A stretch of DNA of 64,000 bases from Corynebacterium rhinophilum (GTDB lineage: Bacteria; Actinomycetota; Actinomycetes; Mycobacteriales; Mycobacteriaceae), in assembly GCF_030227225.1 (NCBI RefSeq), contig NZ_JASPHQ010000002.1, positions 62,001 through 126,000 of the forward strand, read 5' to 3'. Each line of letters starts with the position of its first letter. The stretch's first letter is position 1. The notes below the pieces were generated by a model, which was not told the DNA's origin, did not search any database, and was given only the letters and a program-made list of their open reading frames with translations. Positions 37,944-48,007 of the stretch are shown here, piece by piece. The position numbers and the translations under genes are program-made.

Positions 37944-39704
37944 CTAGGCCTTTTCCACAGGTTCTTGTGCCGACACGTGCCAACGATCCATATTCCAGCC
38001 GATGCCCGAGATGCCAGTGTACGGCAGGACACCCTCCACGTCGCGGTGAACAATAAACACGCGCGGCTGTGCAGCGACCGGAATGGAGGGAACACTCTCC
38101 CACAGCTGCTCTTCCTGCTCCTTGAGCTCAACGGAGTTTTTGATGCTGGAATCAGCGGCGGAATACTCGGTCAGCGGATCGACTGGGCCCAAGAAGGCAT
38201 CGATGGTTGGCTGCCCCGTTTCCGGATCAGGGTTGAGATAAAACTGCGATAGGTTCTCCTCCGCAGCATCCTCGATGGTAATCCCCGCCGGTTCGCAGGA
38301 GGCGCGCAGCGCATCGACCATCGCCTGATAGCGCTTATCCGGGCCAACGTAGCCCACCTTGATTGTGGACCCATTCAACTGGCCCGCCGCAGCCATGTCC
38401 GTTCCCTCATGGTCCTTCGCCACCGAGCCTAGCGTTTGGGCTACCGGATCTTGGACAGAGACGGTGCGCACATAAGCCGGTGGAACATCGACACCAGATA
38501 TTTCGGAGCTCTTGTGCGCCATCGCCGCTTGGTCCACGCAGGCAGCAAATGCTTTCCTAGCAGAAGGCTCTGCGAAAATCCCGGCCTGCGACAGGGTCAG
38601 CGTATCGGTTTGCAGGCCAACCTTGGTGGTCGTCTCAAACGCGTCAGCGCCTGCGCCCGCGGAGTCCTTGTCTGAGGAATCGTTATCGGATTCTCGGGCG
38701 TCGTTGCCTTCTCCAGATTCCGCATCCGCGCCGCCTTTCCCGGAGAGCCAGTCGGGCGCCGCTACGACGGAATCTGCCACCTTGAGAACGCCCTTATCCG
38801 CAAGTTCCTGCGCGTTGGCAGTACTCGGCCAAATGACCAGGCGATCCAAGGCAGGTTTGTCGCCGCGATACTCCTCATTGGCTTTTAAGAAAACCTCGCC
38901 GGAATCGCCCACCTTATCCGCGGTAAATGGGCCGTAGGAGACCTGCAGCTCTGGGTCAAAGTCATCCTTGGCTGTAGAAAACCCATAGCGCCACAATTCC
39001 GCTACTGGCTGCAACGTCGCCATGTCTTCTGCGTGCAAGGCCGCGTTGAGTTCCTCTACGGTCAAATCCGTCTTCTGCGCGAGCGCGTGCGCAGGCATGA
39101 CGGTGCCAGGGCCAAACATTTGGCGCCACCGATGTCCCTGGTCTTTCTGAAAAGTCAGTGTAAAGGCCTTGCTCTGCGGCGCGCACTCGATATCCGCGAT
39201 GTCATTCATCAGCGGCATATGCGAGGCAAATTCAACCGGGTGCGTGCCAGCCGTATAGGCAAGCAGGTAATCATCGCAGGTGACGGGGGCACCATCGGAG
39301 AATGTGGCGTCATCGGCAAGCGTCACACGCACGCTTTCCTGATCACTATCAGCTGCCGGCGGAAGCTCTTCGGTCTCTACCAAATCCGCATTGGGAATAA
39401 GCTGCCCGGAGGGCCCCGGGACAAAAAGGCCGGGATAAAGCCGCGTCGAAAGTTGGGCCGCTGAGGTGGTGCTGCCGAAGGCGGTGCCGGCATTCGTCGT
39501 GGTCAGCTGAGAGTTAACCATATATCCGGCGTAGTTGTAGGACTCCGGATCGCTGGGCGTAGCCTGGTCACCGCTCTCGGATTCCTCACTGCTGCACGAG
39601 GCCGCTACCAGCGCAAGGGCGGAAAGCCCCGCTGCAACCGCCGTGATTTTGGGACGGCGCCCCCACCACCGTGTGGTGCCTAATCTGCGTTCCACGGTAC
39701 GCAC
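37944..39704 (-). CDS. dciAE: Family 5 extracellular solute-binding lipoprotein, without transporter genes
   Basis: A 586-residue ABC-type peptide-binding protein. The N-terminus is Arg-rich and Tat/Sec-like, with a lipobox ending in VAASC (Cys37). The fold is recognised by YNYAGYMVNSQLTTTNAG-type opening, RVTLADDATFSDGAPVTCDDYLLAY and LVIWPSTANAQELADKG. An acidic Ser/Asp insertion lies near 340-360. No permease or ATPase gene adjoins it, so it may serve a remote transporter or act in another role. The location between apt and secF is conserved in corynebacteria, where the gene is named dciAE. Confidence 0.85.
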   Translation of the reverse strand: MRTVERRLGTTRWWGRRPKITAVAAGLSALALVAASCSSEESESGDQATPSDPESYNYAGYMVNSQLTTTNAGTAFGSTTSAAQLSTRLYPGLFVPGPSGQLIPNADLVETEELPPAADSDQESVRVTLADDATFSDGAPVTCDDYLLAYTAGTHPVEFASHMPLMNDIADIECAPQSKAFTLTFQKDQGHRWRQMFGPGTVMPAHALAQKTDLTVEELNAALHAEDMATLQPVAELWRYGFSTAKDDFDPELQVSYGPFTADKVGDSGEVFLKANEEYRGDKPALDRLVIWPSTANAQELADKGVLKVADSVVAAPDWLSGKGGADAESGEGNDARESDNDSSDKDSAGAGADAFETTTKVGLQTDTLTLSQAGIFAEPSARKAFAACVDQAAMAHKSSEISGVDVPPAYVRTVSVQDPVAQTLGSVAKDHEGTDMAAAGQLNGSTIKVGYVGPDKRYQAMVDALRASCEPAGITIEDAAEENLSQFYLNPDPETGQPTIDAFLGPVDPLTEYSAADSSIKNSVELKEQEEQLWESVPSIPVAAQPRVFIVHRDVEGVLPYTGISGIGWNMDRWHVSAQEPVEKA

Positions 39705-39767
39705 AACCCCTTTTCTCCTAAAAAGACCAAGCTTTAGTCTGCCTGATTATGCCGTGTTCAAGGGCAC

Positions 39768-40940
39768 TTAGCGGCCCGGGCGCCACGTAGCACCGGTATG
39801 GCCGGAGGCACTGCTGCCGTGATCAGTTTGTTCTTCTGCCACTTCCTTGTGCGTCTTGGCCCCGACATCGGAAGGCGTAACCACCTTGCGCTTTGCAGAA
39901 CCCGCATCCGCTGGTTCACCTTCCTCAGATTTACCTGCGCGGTAATCTAGCACACGCTGCGTGTGCTGCTTGACGCGCTTAGTCCAGTTAGCAAACGTCA
40001 CCACCAACGGAGTGGCCAAGAAAATCGAGGAGAAAATACCCTCGATAACGCCAATGAGCTGGATCAGCGCCAAATCGCGCAGCGTACCGATGCCCATAAG
40101 CCATACGGCAATGACGAACAGCGCGATAATAGGCAGCGCGGAAATGATAGAGGTGGAAATGGAACGCATGACCGTCTGGTTAATCGCCAAGTTGGCGAGT
40201 TCCCCATAGGTCTTAGATCGTTGGCCTTCCAGCCCGGCCGTATTCTCATTGACCTTGTCAAAGACGATGACGGAGTCATAGATGGAGAAGGTCAGGACGG
40301 TGAGCAAACCGATGATGACGGCGGGAGAAACTTCAAACCCGAAGAGGGCGTAGACACCGGCGATGACGATGCCATCAATAATTAGCGCCAAAATGGCGGC
40401 AAAAGCCATAATCTTTTGCAGGCGTACCGCCACATAGATTGTCGCTGCAACGAGGAATACGATCATGGCGAGGATCATGCGCTGCGTAATCGAGGAGCCC
40501 CACGATTCGGACACGGTGGAAGAACCGATGGCGTCCGGGGTGGCCTCCCCGTTTTCATCCTTGGGTTGGAATTCCTCGTAGATGGCAGACCGAGCGCTGT
40601 CTACCTCTTCTTGGCTCAAGCGCTCAGAGGTGATTTCGAGCGTCTCAGAATCACCGGCACCAACGATGCGCACTTGCTCCGGTTCAACGCCAGTGGAGTC
40701 CTCGAAGACGGTAGCTACCTCGTCTTCTTTCAAGTCCCCAGCAGGCATGGACAAGGTGGTGCCACCCTCAAAGTCGAGGGAAAGCGTAAATCCACGAATC
40801 AAGATAGCGACGATGGCACCGACGAGGAGCGCGGCGGTAATCCCGTACCACCGTTTGGTATGGCCAATGAAGTCATAGCCACGCTCGTCTTCATAGAGGC
40901 GATCTAAACGCGAAATCTTATTTTTAGTCGATACGGCCAT
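39768..40940 (-). CDS. secF: Protein translocase subunit SecF
   Basis: Assists late steps of Sec export using the proton motive force. The 390-residue product has six transmembrane helices with the first periplasmic domain after RGFTLSLDFEGGTTLSM, the family's FxGGT motif. The later IYDSVIVFDKVNEN segment is the SecF signature. The C-terminus is a ~75-residue charged, Gly/Ser-rich tail ending GATWRPGR. It starts two bases after the secD stop. Confidence 0.96.
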   Translation of the reverse strand: MAVSTKNKISRLDRLYEDERGYDFIGHTKRWYGITAALLVGAIVAILIRGFTLSLDFEGGTTLSMPAGDLKEDEVATVFEDSTGVEPEQVRIVGAGDSETLEITSERLSQEEVDSARSAIYEEFQPKDENGEATPDAIGSSTVSESWGSSITQRMILAMIVFLVAATIYVAVRLQKIMAFAAILALIIDGIVIAGVYALFGFEVSPAVIIGLLTVLTFSIYDSVIVFDKVNENTAGLEGQRSKTYGELANLAINQTVMRSISTSIISALPIIALFVIAVWLMGIGTLRDLALIQLIGVIEGIFSSIFLATPLVVTFANWTKRVKQHTQRVLDYRAGKSEEGEPADAGSAKRKVVTPSDVGAKTHKEVAEEQTDHGSSASGHTGATWRPGR

Positions 40941-40942
40941 GA

Positions 40943-42826
40943 TTATTTCTCCTCATCTTCCGCAGCTGCTGAGGGCGAAGAACTCTCAGACGAATCGGCG
41001 CCAACGGATGCCGAATTTTCAGTGGAGCGCTCCTGCGGCGTAGTAGCGGCAGAACGGGAATCTCCGTAGTAGCCGCGCTCGCGCCGCTCTTCAATTAGCG
41101 CATAAATTCCACCCAAACCATTCATCGATGGCTTGGCTGCCGCAGGGCGGCGGCCAATAATCTGCATCAACGGTGCCATGACCAAGAAGGACACGACGAG
41201 GTCGAAGACCGTGGTCAGGCCCAAAGTAAACGCGAAGCCCTTCACTTCACCGATGGCGAGGAAGTAGACAATGACAGAACCGATGAGTGTCACCGCATTA
41301 CCGGTCACGATGGTGCTGCGCGAGCGCTCCCAGGCCTTCTGCGTTGCTGACCTAAAGGTTCTACCTTCTAAGAGTTCATCCTTGATGCGCTCGTAGTAGA
41401 CCACGAACGAGTCCGCTGTCGCACCGACACCGATGACCAAACCGGCGATACCGGAAAGGTCGAGCGAGTAACCAATCCAGCGCCCCAGCAGCACAATAGC
41501 GCCGTAGGTCAGCAGGGCAGAGCCGAGCAAGAAGATAACGGACACACCACTGAGCGCGCGGAAGTAGTACAGCGAGTAAAGGATGACCAAAATCAAGCCT
41601 GCCAAGCCAGCCCAAAGACCAGCTTCTAGCGCTGCCTTACCCAGTGTCGGAGGAATGGACTCCACCGTGCCACCGGGCTCGCCGTTTTCGCCGGCAAAGG
41701 ACAGCGGCAATGCGCCGTAGCGCAGGTTATTGGCTAGGTTATTGGCCTCTTCTTGACTGAAGTCGCCGTTAATGGAGGTAGCGGAACCGTACGGGGTAGC
41801 TCCCTGGATAACCGGCGCCGAAATCACGGCCGAGTCAAGGGTGATGGCAATCTGATCGTTCAGGTGCTCCCGCGTGAGGTCCGCCCAGGTCTGGGAACCG
41901 TTCGGGCCATTACCGGTCTTGAAGGAGAAGCTGATCTCCATCTGGCCGGACTGCGGGTTGAGGCCACCGTTGATCGGGGAATTGGTATCAATCTCATTAC
42001 CCGTCAAGCGGGTACCGTCTTCATCCTCGATGCCGCTGAGCAACGGGGCCGGCTCCAAGACATAAGGAGTGCCGCTGTCGTAATCACAGGTAACAAAAGG
42101 CTTGGACGGATCGTCTGCGCCAGCCAGCGGGTCAGCGGCTCCCTGGCACGTCAAAAGTGAAGAGGCCGCTGCCTGCGTAGTCGGATCCTCCGATTGACGG
42201 TCCTTCAACAACATCTCGGTGATTTCATCGCGACGCTCGGTCTGCTCAATTGAGTTGGACGGCTCATCCAAAGGCTTAGCGGAAACCTTCGGGGCCTTGA
42301 CGTCCTTCGCTTCCTTGCCCTCAGCCTGCGCTTCTTGCTGGGCCACGGCGTTGGTGACGTCTTCCAACTTCTTGTTAGCTTCGTCCTTATCTAGGACGCC
42401 GTATTTGACCCAGCGGTTGGCCATATCCTCCAGCTCTTTGTCGAGCTTGTCCAAATCCGGCGCCGAGGGTTGCGCCACCGGGCGGAAGTACAACTGAGAG
42501 GTCTGCCCCACTGCTTGGGCCTGCGAGGCGTCCTCGCCCGGTACTGTGATGACGAGGGTATTGCCGTTGATGACGACCTCGGAACCAGAAACGCCCATAC
42601 CGTTCACGCGCTGTTCCAAAATATTGCGCGCCTGCCGTAGCTGGTCCTGGGTGGGGTCTTCACCTTGTGGTGCCAAGGTAACGCGCGTGCCGCCCTGCAG
42701 GTCAATGCCTAGCTTTGGGGTGGCTTGGCGGTTTCCGGTGAAAAAGACCAGCGCATAGATAACGACCACGATAAGCCCAAAAAGCGCGAGGGCGCGTTTA
42801 GGCCATTGGCGGTTGCTATTTTTCAT
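40943..42826 (-). CDS. secD: Protein translocase subunit SecD
   Basis: Partner of SecF in the SecDF complex. From the ATG at 42826 (GAGG five bases upstream) the product has 627 residues. It has an N-terminal helix, then LGIDLQGGTRVTLAP, the P1 domain, and four to five C-terminal helices with GVGATADSFVVYYERIKDEL. An acidic, Ala/Lys/Glu-rich insertion of about 60 residues lies within P1 (near EDVTNAVAQQEAQAEG), as in other actinobacteria. The C-terminus is Ser/Glu-rich. Confidence 0.96.
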   Translation of the reverse strand: MKNSNRQWPKRALALFGLIVVVIYALVFFTGNRQATPKLGIDLQGGTRVTLAPQGEDPTQDQLRQARNILEQRVNGMGVSGSEVVINGNTLVITVPGEDASQAQAVGQTSQLYFRPVAQPSAPDLDKLDKELEDMANRWVKYGVLDKDEANKKLEDVTNAVAQQEAQAEGKEAKDVKAPKVSAKPLDEPSNSIEQTERRDEITEMLLKDRQSEDPTTQAAASSLLTCQGAADPLAGADDPSKPFVTCDYDSGTPYVLEPAPLLSGIEDEDGTRLTGNEIDTNSPINGGLNPQSGQMEISFSFKTGNGPNGSQTWADLTREHLNDQIAITLDSAVISAPVIQGATPYGSATSINGDFSQEEANNLANNLRYGALPLSFAGENGEPGGTVESIPPTLGKAALEAGLWAGLAGLILVILYSLYYFRALSGVSVIFLLGSALLTYGAIVLLGRWIGYSLDLSGIAGLVIGVGATADSFVVYYERIKDELLEGRTFRSATQKAWERSRSTIVTGNAVTLIGSVIVYFLAIGEVKGFAFTLGLTTVFDLVVSFLVMAPLMQIIGRRPAAAKPSMNGLGGIYALIEERRERGYYGDSRSAATTPQERSTENSASVGADSSESSSPSAAAEDEEK

Positions 42827-43104
42827 AGCGCCTCGAGATGATGCGGACAACGATATTCTCCTGTGCACTGCAAACCAGGGTGATTAAACATTAAATACGG
42901 CCCGCCCAATTCGGCACGGGCACGTTAACAACGCACAATCGTACGTCATGGAACAACATTTTCCTTAACGGGGTCCGCGATTCAGCGAAAATGTGTCAGG
43001 TTCTACGTTTCCCTTAAGCCAATTGCAGGTTCAGAGAACACTAGCCGTGTGCACAGGGTGCGCCCGCGTCTGCCTTCGTTGAGAGCACGGGCGATAACGA
43101 GGAA

Positions 43105-43479
43105 TTAGCGGTTAGAGGGCTGCTCGCCTTCCCCACCATTGAATCCGTCATCATTATTGTTCTCACCGTTGTCGCGCTGTGGCTCTCCAGCATTGTCTGC
43201 ACCACCGCGGGCGAGGTTCTGAGCTTCGCTTTCGGTGCGAACCACCGCCATCTTGTCAAAGGTAAGGGTAACCCCCGGGGAAACCTCGAGGTCCACACTG
43301 GTATCGGTGGTTCCGCGCACCACGCCGTGGACACCGCCAGCGGTCACGATGCGATCTCCATTCTGCAGGGAGTTCTGCAGCGATTGCATGTCGTTTTGGC
43401 GCTGGCGTTGCTTACGCATCGCCATAAAGGAAGGAATGATGAACAAAATGACAATGATTATGAGAAAGATGATTTCCAT
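43105..43479 (-). CDS. yajC: SecDF-associated membrane protein YajC
   Basis: Small Sec accessory protein of 124 residues. It begins MEIIFLIIIVILFIIPSFMA, a single transmembrane helix, then KQRQRQNDMQSLQNSLQNGDRIVTAGGVHG, the YajC signature. The last ~40 residues are an Asn/Gly/Asp-rich tail. The start at 43479 is inferred from the family; upstream frame belongs to the ruvB region. A 278-base gap lies before secD, longer than other gaps in the cluster, and I see no gene in it. Confidence 0.93.
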   Translation of the reverse strand: MEIIFLIIIVILFIIPSFMAMRKQRQRQNDMQSLQNSLQNGDRIVTAGGVHGVVRGTTDTSVDLEVSPGVTLTFDKMAVVRTESEAQNLARGGADNAGEPQRDNGENNNDDGFNGGEGEQPSNR

Positions 43480-43568
43480 AACTTTCCAGTATGCCAGACT
43501 GTTTGGTTCACAAAAACCATGGGCTAGTTCCGCCTCACTGACACCATCAGCGAGGTGTTCATGCTCCC

Positions 43569-44648
43569 TTAAAACAGCCCAATTGCCCCATCCGGAGGCG
43601 TCAGGCCCAGGTGCTGCCAGGCGGCTGCGGTGGCTACTCTGCCCCGCCCGGTGCGCGAAATCATGCCCGCGCGAACCAAGTACGGCTCGCACACCTCCTC
43701 CACAGTGGAGGGTTCCTCACCAACGGCGATGGCCAAGGTATTAACACCCACCGGCCCACCACCATGACCATTGATCAGGGCATTAAGAACGGCGCGGTCT
43801 AGCCGGTCCAACCCCATTTCATCAACATCGAATACCTCCAACGCCCCCTGCGCGGCGGAAAGATCGATGCGCCCGGTGCCATTGACCTCCGCATAGTCGC
43901 GCACGCGGCGCAGTAGGCGGTTGGCGATGCGCGGAGTGCCGCGCGAACGCGAGCCGATTTCAACGGCGGCATCATCGTCGATGGCGACGTCCAAGATATG
44001 TGCCGCACGCTTGATCACATGGGTGAGATCCTCGGTGCTGTAGTACTCCATTTGGGCGGTAAAGCCGAAGCGATCCCGCAGCGGACCAGTGAGCATTCCC
44101 GCTCGCGTTGTGGCTCCGACCAACGTAAACGGCGGGATCTCCAAGGGGATCGAGGTAGCTCCCGGCCCCTTGCCCACAATCACATCGATGCGGAAATCCT
44201 CCATGGCCATATAGAGCATTTCTTCGGCGGGGCGGGCTATGCGGTGGATCTCATCGATGAAGAGCACGTCGCCTTCCATGAGGTTCGAAAGCATGGCCGC
44301 GAGATCTCCCGCCCGCTCCAGCGCTGGACCCGAAGTCATGCGCAGCGACGTCCCAAGTTCCTGCGAAATGATCATGGCCATCGTGGTCTTACCCAGGCCG
44401 GGCGGACCCGATAGCAGGACGTGGTCTGGGGTGACCCCGCGGTTCTTCGCGCCAGTCAGCACGAGGGACAGCTGTTCCCTCACCTTTGGCTGCCCAATAA
44501 ATTCCGTCAGGGATCTCGGGCGCAGGGAGCGCTCGATATCGTGTTCTTCGGCGTGAGCGGTGGCTTCCACATCACTATTGTGCTGTGAATCGTGCGCCTC
44601 ATTCATTCCCTCCGGGAGGTTGAACTCGGTACGCTCAATATCGGACAT
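43569..44648 (-). CDS. ruvB: Holliday junction branch-migration helicase RuvB
   Basis: AAA+ motor that drives branch migration with RuvA. The 359-residue product has [15 protein letters not shown], Walker [17 protein letters not shown], Walker [12 protein letters not shown], sensor 1 GATTRAG, and the C-terminal winged helix with [18 protein letters not shown]. It is 36 bases after ruvA. Confidence 0.98.
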   Translation of the reverse strand: MSDIERTEFNLPEGMNEAHDSQHNSDVEATAHAEEHDIERSLRPRSLTEFIGQPKVREQLSLVLTGAKNRGVTPDHVLLSGPPGLGKTTMAMIISQELGTSLRMTSGPALERAGDLAAMLSNLMEGDVLFIDEIHRIARPAEEMLYMAMEDFRIDVIVGKGPGATSIPLEIPPFTLVGATTRAGMLTGPLRDRFGFTAQMEYYSTEDLTHVIKRAAHILDVAIDDDAAVEIGSRSRGTPRIANRLLRRVRDYAEVNGTGRIDLSAAQGALEVFDVDEMGLDRLDRAVLNALINGHGGGPVGVNTLAIAVGEEPSTVEEVCEPYLVRAGMISRTGRGRVATAAAWQHLGLTPPDGAIGLF

Positions 44649-44684
44649 GCTGTAGCCTTCGTGTCTTCTTGACGTCGTGTTCTT

Positions 44685-45293
44685 TTAACCCTGCTTACCC
44701 AACTGGGCTAGGGCCGCGCGCAGCAAGGTCGACGTATCCGCCGCGGGGGCTTCGGCATATGCCGCCTCCACCACGGGACGAGCCGCCTTCTCAGTAAATC
44801 CTAGGCCCAAGAGGGCTTCAGTAACGCTATCGACAACTGGGCCACCACCGCTTGTTGCCGCCGGCGCCGCATCAGCCGTTGGAGTTCCAGCAAAGCGCTT
44901 TACCTTATCTTTAAGCTCCAAGGTAAGGCGTTGGGCCATCCGCTTGCCGACGCCCGGAATAGACTGCAGCGCCTTAACATCCTCCCCGCCAATGGCTGCA
45001 GCCAGCTCTTCTGCTCCCATGACGGATAATGCAGCCAAGGCGAGTTTAGGGCCCAAGCCGGACACGGATTGCAGCACCTGGAACATTTCGCGATCGTCAT
45101 CGCTGGTAAAACCGTACAGGGTCAACGCATCTTCCTTGACCACCAAGGTAGTGAGTACAAAGGCGGTTTCTCCGCGGCGCAGGGTTCCCAACGTCTTTGC
45201 GGTGGCCAAGAACTTATAGCCCACCCCTCCGCAATCAATAACGCCGTGATCTAAACCAATGAGGAGGACTTCTCCCCGCAATGCCGCAATCAT
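44685..45293 (-). CDS. ruvA: Holliday junction DNA-binding protein RuvA
   Basis: Tetrameric junction-binding partner of RuvB. The 202-residue product has the OB-fold N-terminus (MIAALRGEVLLIGLDHGVID), the helix-hairpin-helix core (LQSVSGLGPKLALAAL and SIPGVGKRMAQRLTLELKDK), and a C-terminal RuvB-binding domain (EALLGLGFTEKAARPVVE). Confidence 0.98.
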   Translation of the reverse strand: MIAALRGEVLLIGLDHGVIDCGGVGYKFLATAKTLGTLRRGETAFVLTTLVVKEDALTLYGFTSDDDREMFQVLQSVSGLGPKLALAALSVMGAEELAAAIGGEDVKALQSIPGVGKRMAQRLTLELKDKVKRFAGTPTADAAPAATSGGGPVVDSVTEALLGLGFTEKAARPVVEAAYAEAPAADTSTLLRAALAQLGKQG

Positions 45294-45371
45294 TTTCTAC
45301 CGTGCCTTCCTACCTGTGTACGCGTTCGCCATGACCTTGTATTTAATAAAACTTAGTGGGTGAGCAGTGCA

Positions 45372-45944
45372 TTAGGGCTTGATGCTCTTCCCCCGCCCGC
45401 GGACACCACTGGTCTTTGCACCAAGCCCTAAACCGGTACTATCCATCCTGACAATCGCTGGCGCCCGCCAGCAATGACAGACAGCCAGCGCCAATGCGTC
45501 CGCTGCATCCGCCGGCTTGGGCGGCTCCGTAAGCCCCAGGATACGAGTAATCATCGCCGTCATTTGTTTCTTATCGGCGCGTCCGTTGCCAGAAATAGCC
45601 TTTTTCACCTCGGACGGGGTGTACATATACACCGGAATATCCCGCTCGGCGGCCGCGAGCACGAGGACTCCTACGACGTGTGCAGTCTGCATGACGGTCG
45701 AAACCTGGCCGCGTTCGAAGACGCGCTCTATGGCAACCACATCCGGCGAATAATCGTCCATCCACTCCTTAGCCGCAACGGACAGCCGCAGGAGCCGCTC
45801 GGTTAAATCTTTATCGCTCGGGGTCCGCACCACGCCAACGGAGACGGGAAGAATTGCGCGCCCGCGGCCTGCTTGGACCACGGACAGGCCACAGCGAGTA
45901 AGCCCAGGGTCGATGCCCATCACGCGCATGCCTTCGATATTCAC
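45372..45944 (-). CDS. ruvC: Holliday junction endonuclease RuvC
   Basis: Resolves junctions by paired cuts. The RNase H fold begins [17 protein letters not shown] (first Asp), with [17 protein letters not shown] and the late [14 protein letters not shown] (last acidic residues). The GTG at 45944 ([10 protein letters not shown], 190 residues) is chosen because GGGGAG lies nine bases upstream; ATG at 45929 is possible. The C-terminal ~30 residues are basic and unconserved. Confidence 0.95.
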   Translation of the reverse strand: MNIEGMRVMGIDPGLTRCGLSVVQAGRGRAILPVSVGVVRTPSDKDLTERLLRLSVAAKEWMDDYSPDVVAIERVFERGQVSTVMQTAHVVGVLVLAAAERDIPVYMYTPSEVKKAISGNGRADKKQMTAMITRILGLTEPPKPADAADALALAVCHCWRAPAIVRMDSTGLGLGAKTSGVRGRGKSIKP

Positions 45945-46065
45945 ACCCGCCCACTCCCCGTTCCGCGGCCTCGTCGTTTCTAGTCTCAATTCCCCATTAT
46001 GTCTTACACACACATGTTCTACAACACGGCGTGAATTTTAGACTGCCCCAATAAAAACACAACAA

Positions 46066-46112
46066 AGCTCGGCGCCGGAATCTCCGCATGCGCGAAGACC
46101 CGCCACCGAGCT
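46066..46112 (-). terminator. Terminator of the yebC gene
   Basis: On the minus strand AGCTCGGTGGCGG (46100-46112) pairs with CCGGCGCCGAGCT (46066-46078), with one mismatch, across a 21-base loop. TTTGTTGTGTTTTTATT follows. It lies about 25 bases past the yebC stop and separates it from ruvC, so yebC is its own unit. Confidence 0.8.
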
Positions 46113-46136
46113 AGTGCCCCAATAAGTGCAGGAACC

Positions 46137-46892
46137 CTATTCTGCGTTGAGCTCCGCTAGGACCTCTTCCGATAGATCCATATTGGTATATACGTTCTGG
46201 ACGTCGTCGGATTCTTCCAAAACATCGATGAGGCGGAAGATCTTCTTGGCGTCATTGGCCTCGAGGGGAACCTCAACTGAGGCACGGAAATCGTTATCGG
46301 AGTCATCGACTTCGATATCTGCTTCCTTAAGGGCTTCCCTGACAGCCTGCACATCCGTGGGAGCGCAGATGATCTCAAATTTCTCGCCCTGGTCTTTGAC
46401 CTCTTCAGCGCCGGCATCGAGCACTGCCATCAAGACATCGTCCTCACTCAGCTCACCCTTTTCCACCAAGACATAACCGGTGCGGGAGAACATATAAGCA
46501 ACCGAGCCGGATTCACCCAGGTTGCCGCCATTTTTGCTCATCGCTGTGCGGACATCGGTAGCCGCGCGGTTGCGGTTATCGGTCAAGCATTCAATCAGCA
46601 TTGCGACGCCATTGGGGCCATAGCCCTCGTACATGATGGTCTCCCAGTCGGCACCACCAGCTTCTTCACCAGAGCCGCGCTTGCGGGCGCGCTCGATGTT
46701 GTCATTGGGGACAGAGGCCTTTTTGGCCTTCTTAATCATGTCATCGAGCGTTGGGTTGGCCGCAGGATCACCACCGCCGGTTCGCGCCGCCACTTCAATG
46801 TTCTTAATGAGCTTGGCAAATTCCTTGCCGCGCTTGGCGTCATTGGCAGCCTTCTTGTGCTTGGTAGTTGCCCATTTTGAGTGGCCTGACAT
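46137..46892 (-). CDS. yebC: YebC/PmpR-family DNA-binding/translation-associated protein
   Basis: A 251-residue protein starting [25 protein letters not shown] in part, the invariant family opening. [21 protein letters not shown] and [22 protein letters not shown] follow. It is annotated as a transcription regulator from PmpR; recent work on YebC2 proteins suggests a role in resolving stalls at polyproline, which would parallel the efp gene in this window. Which role applies cannot be read here. Confidence 0.94.
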   Translation of the reverse strand: MSGHSKWATTKHKKAANDAKRGKEFAKLIKNIEVAARTGGGDPAANPTLDDMIKKAKKASVPNDNIERARKRGSGEEAGGADWETIMYEGYGPNGVAMLIECLTDNRNRAATDVRTAMSKNGGNLGESGSVAYMFSRTGYVLVEKGELSEDDVLMAVLDAGAEEVKDQGEKFEIICAPTDVQAVREALKEADIEVDDSDNDFRASVEVPLEANDAKKIFRLIDVLEESDDVQNVYTNMDLSEEVLAELNAE

Positions 46893-46984
46893 TAAGTCCC
46901 TTTCTAATTGGGTTCTAAATCTGTTGACAATTATACGTGCCCTGCACGAACTGGGAAAAGCGCCCCCATGATACAGACGCTTTT

Positions 46985-47863
46985 CTAGACGTTATGCCAA
47001 TTGCCGTGCGCAGAACCGCTACCTAAGTTCTCATCAAGGAACCGAGTCAAGCCTTCTTGGTTGACCAATGCAACGAGTTCGCCCTGCTCATTGAATAATT
47101 TACCGCGCGCGATCGCCGTTCCTTGCGCTGCTGTGGGCGATACCTGCTCATAGAGCAACCACTCATCCACGCGAAAGGGGCGAAGAAACCATACCGCATG
47201 GTCAAGGCTTGCCAGTTGCACCTTCTCCCCCTGGTGCGGAATGAGCGCCGCCCGGATAAGGGTCATATCGGACATATACGTCAGGGCGGCGCGGTGGAAG
47301 TCGGGGTCACTCCCAAGCTCGCCGGTATTGCGGAACCAAATATGGCGATATCCGGCACCTGTCACCTCCGCGGCGGCATCATCGCGGCCCTCATCGGGCA
47401 CCAAACGAATATCCCAATCGGCCCACTCCTTCAAGATAATCCGGGTGGAATAGGGCGCCCCGCCGCCACGGCGAGCGGCTTCATCGGGGCTTAATACCTG
47501 CGGTGCCACATCCTGATGTTCGGGACCTGCATCTCCATCGCGGTGGAAACTAGCCAGCATAATAAAGACGAGGCGGCCGCCTTGGATGACCCGAACCTGC
47601 CGGCTGGCAAAGGAACGACCATCACGCAGCCTTTCTACCTGCAACTCCAGCGGCTTTTTCGTATCACCTGGGCCAACGAAATAACCATGGAGGGAATGCA
47701 CCTGCTTGCCCTCCACCGTCCTTTGCGCCGCGGCAAGGGCCTGCGCGGCAACTTGCCCGCCAAAGGTGCGTTCAATCTGCGAGGGGATCGCCGGGCCAGA
47801 AAAGACATCCGCATCTTGGGTGCCTTCTAATGCCAAAACCTCAGAAATGGTGCCCACAGTCAT
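46985..47863 (-). CDS. tesB: Acyl-CoA thioesterase II
   Basis: Hydrolyses acyl-CoA to free acid. The 292-residue product is a double hot-dog protein. It has [40 protein letters not shown], and later the second domain with [22 protein letters not shown]. The GTG at 47857 fits the AAAGG ribosome site better than the ATG at 47863. It is divergent from the GT87-type gene. Confidence 0.94.
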   Translation of the reverse strand: MTVGTISEVLALEGTQDADVFSGPAIPSQIERTFGGQVAAQALAAAQRTVEGKQVHSLHGYFVGPGDTKKPLELQVERLRDGRSFASRQVRVIQGGRLVFIMLASFHRDGDAGPEHQDVAPQVLSPDEAARRGGGAPYSTRIILKEWADWDIRLVPDEGRDDAAAEVTGAGYRHIWFRNTGELGSDPDFHRAALTYMSDMTLIRAALIPHQGEKVQLASLDHAVWFLRPFRVDEWLLYEQVSPTAAQGTAIARGKLFNEQGELVALVNQEGLTRFLDENLGSGSAHGNWHNV

Positions 47864-48007
47864 CCTTTCTTGCGCGCCTACTATGCGCTACATCACGTAA
47901 GTCTTCGTCTGCCTTGCCACCCTACTCCCCGAGGCAGTTCAACCCCCGGTGACGAGGAACCTGATTCGAACTACTCAACGACCAAATTATTCCCTAGAAT
48001 CTTTTGG

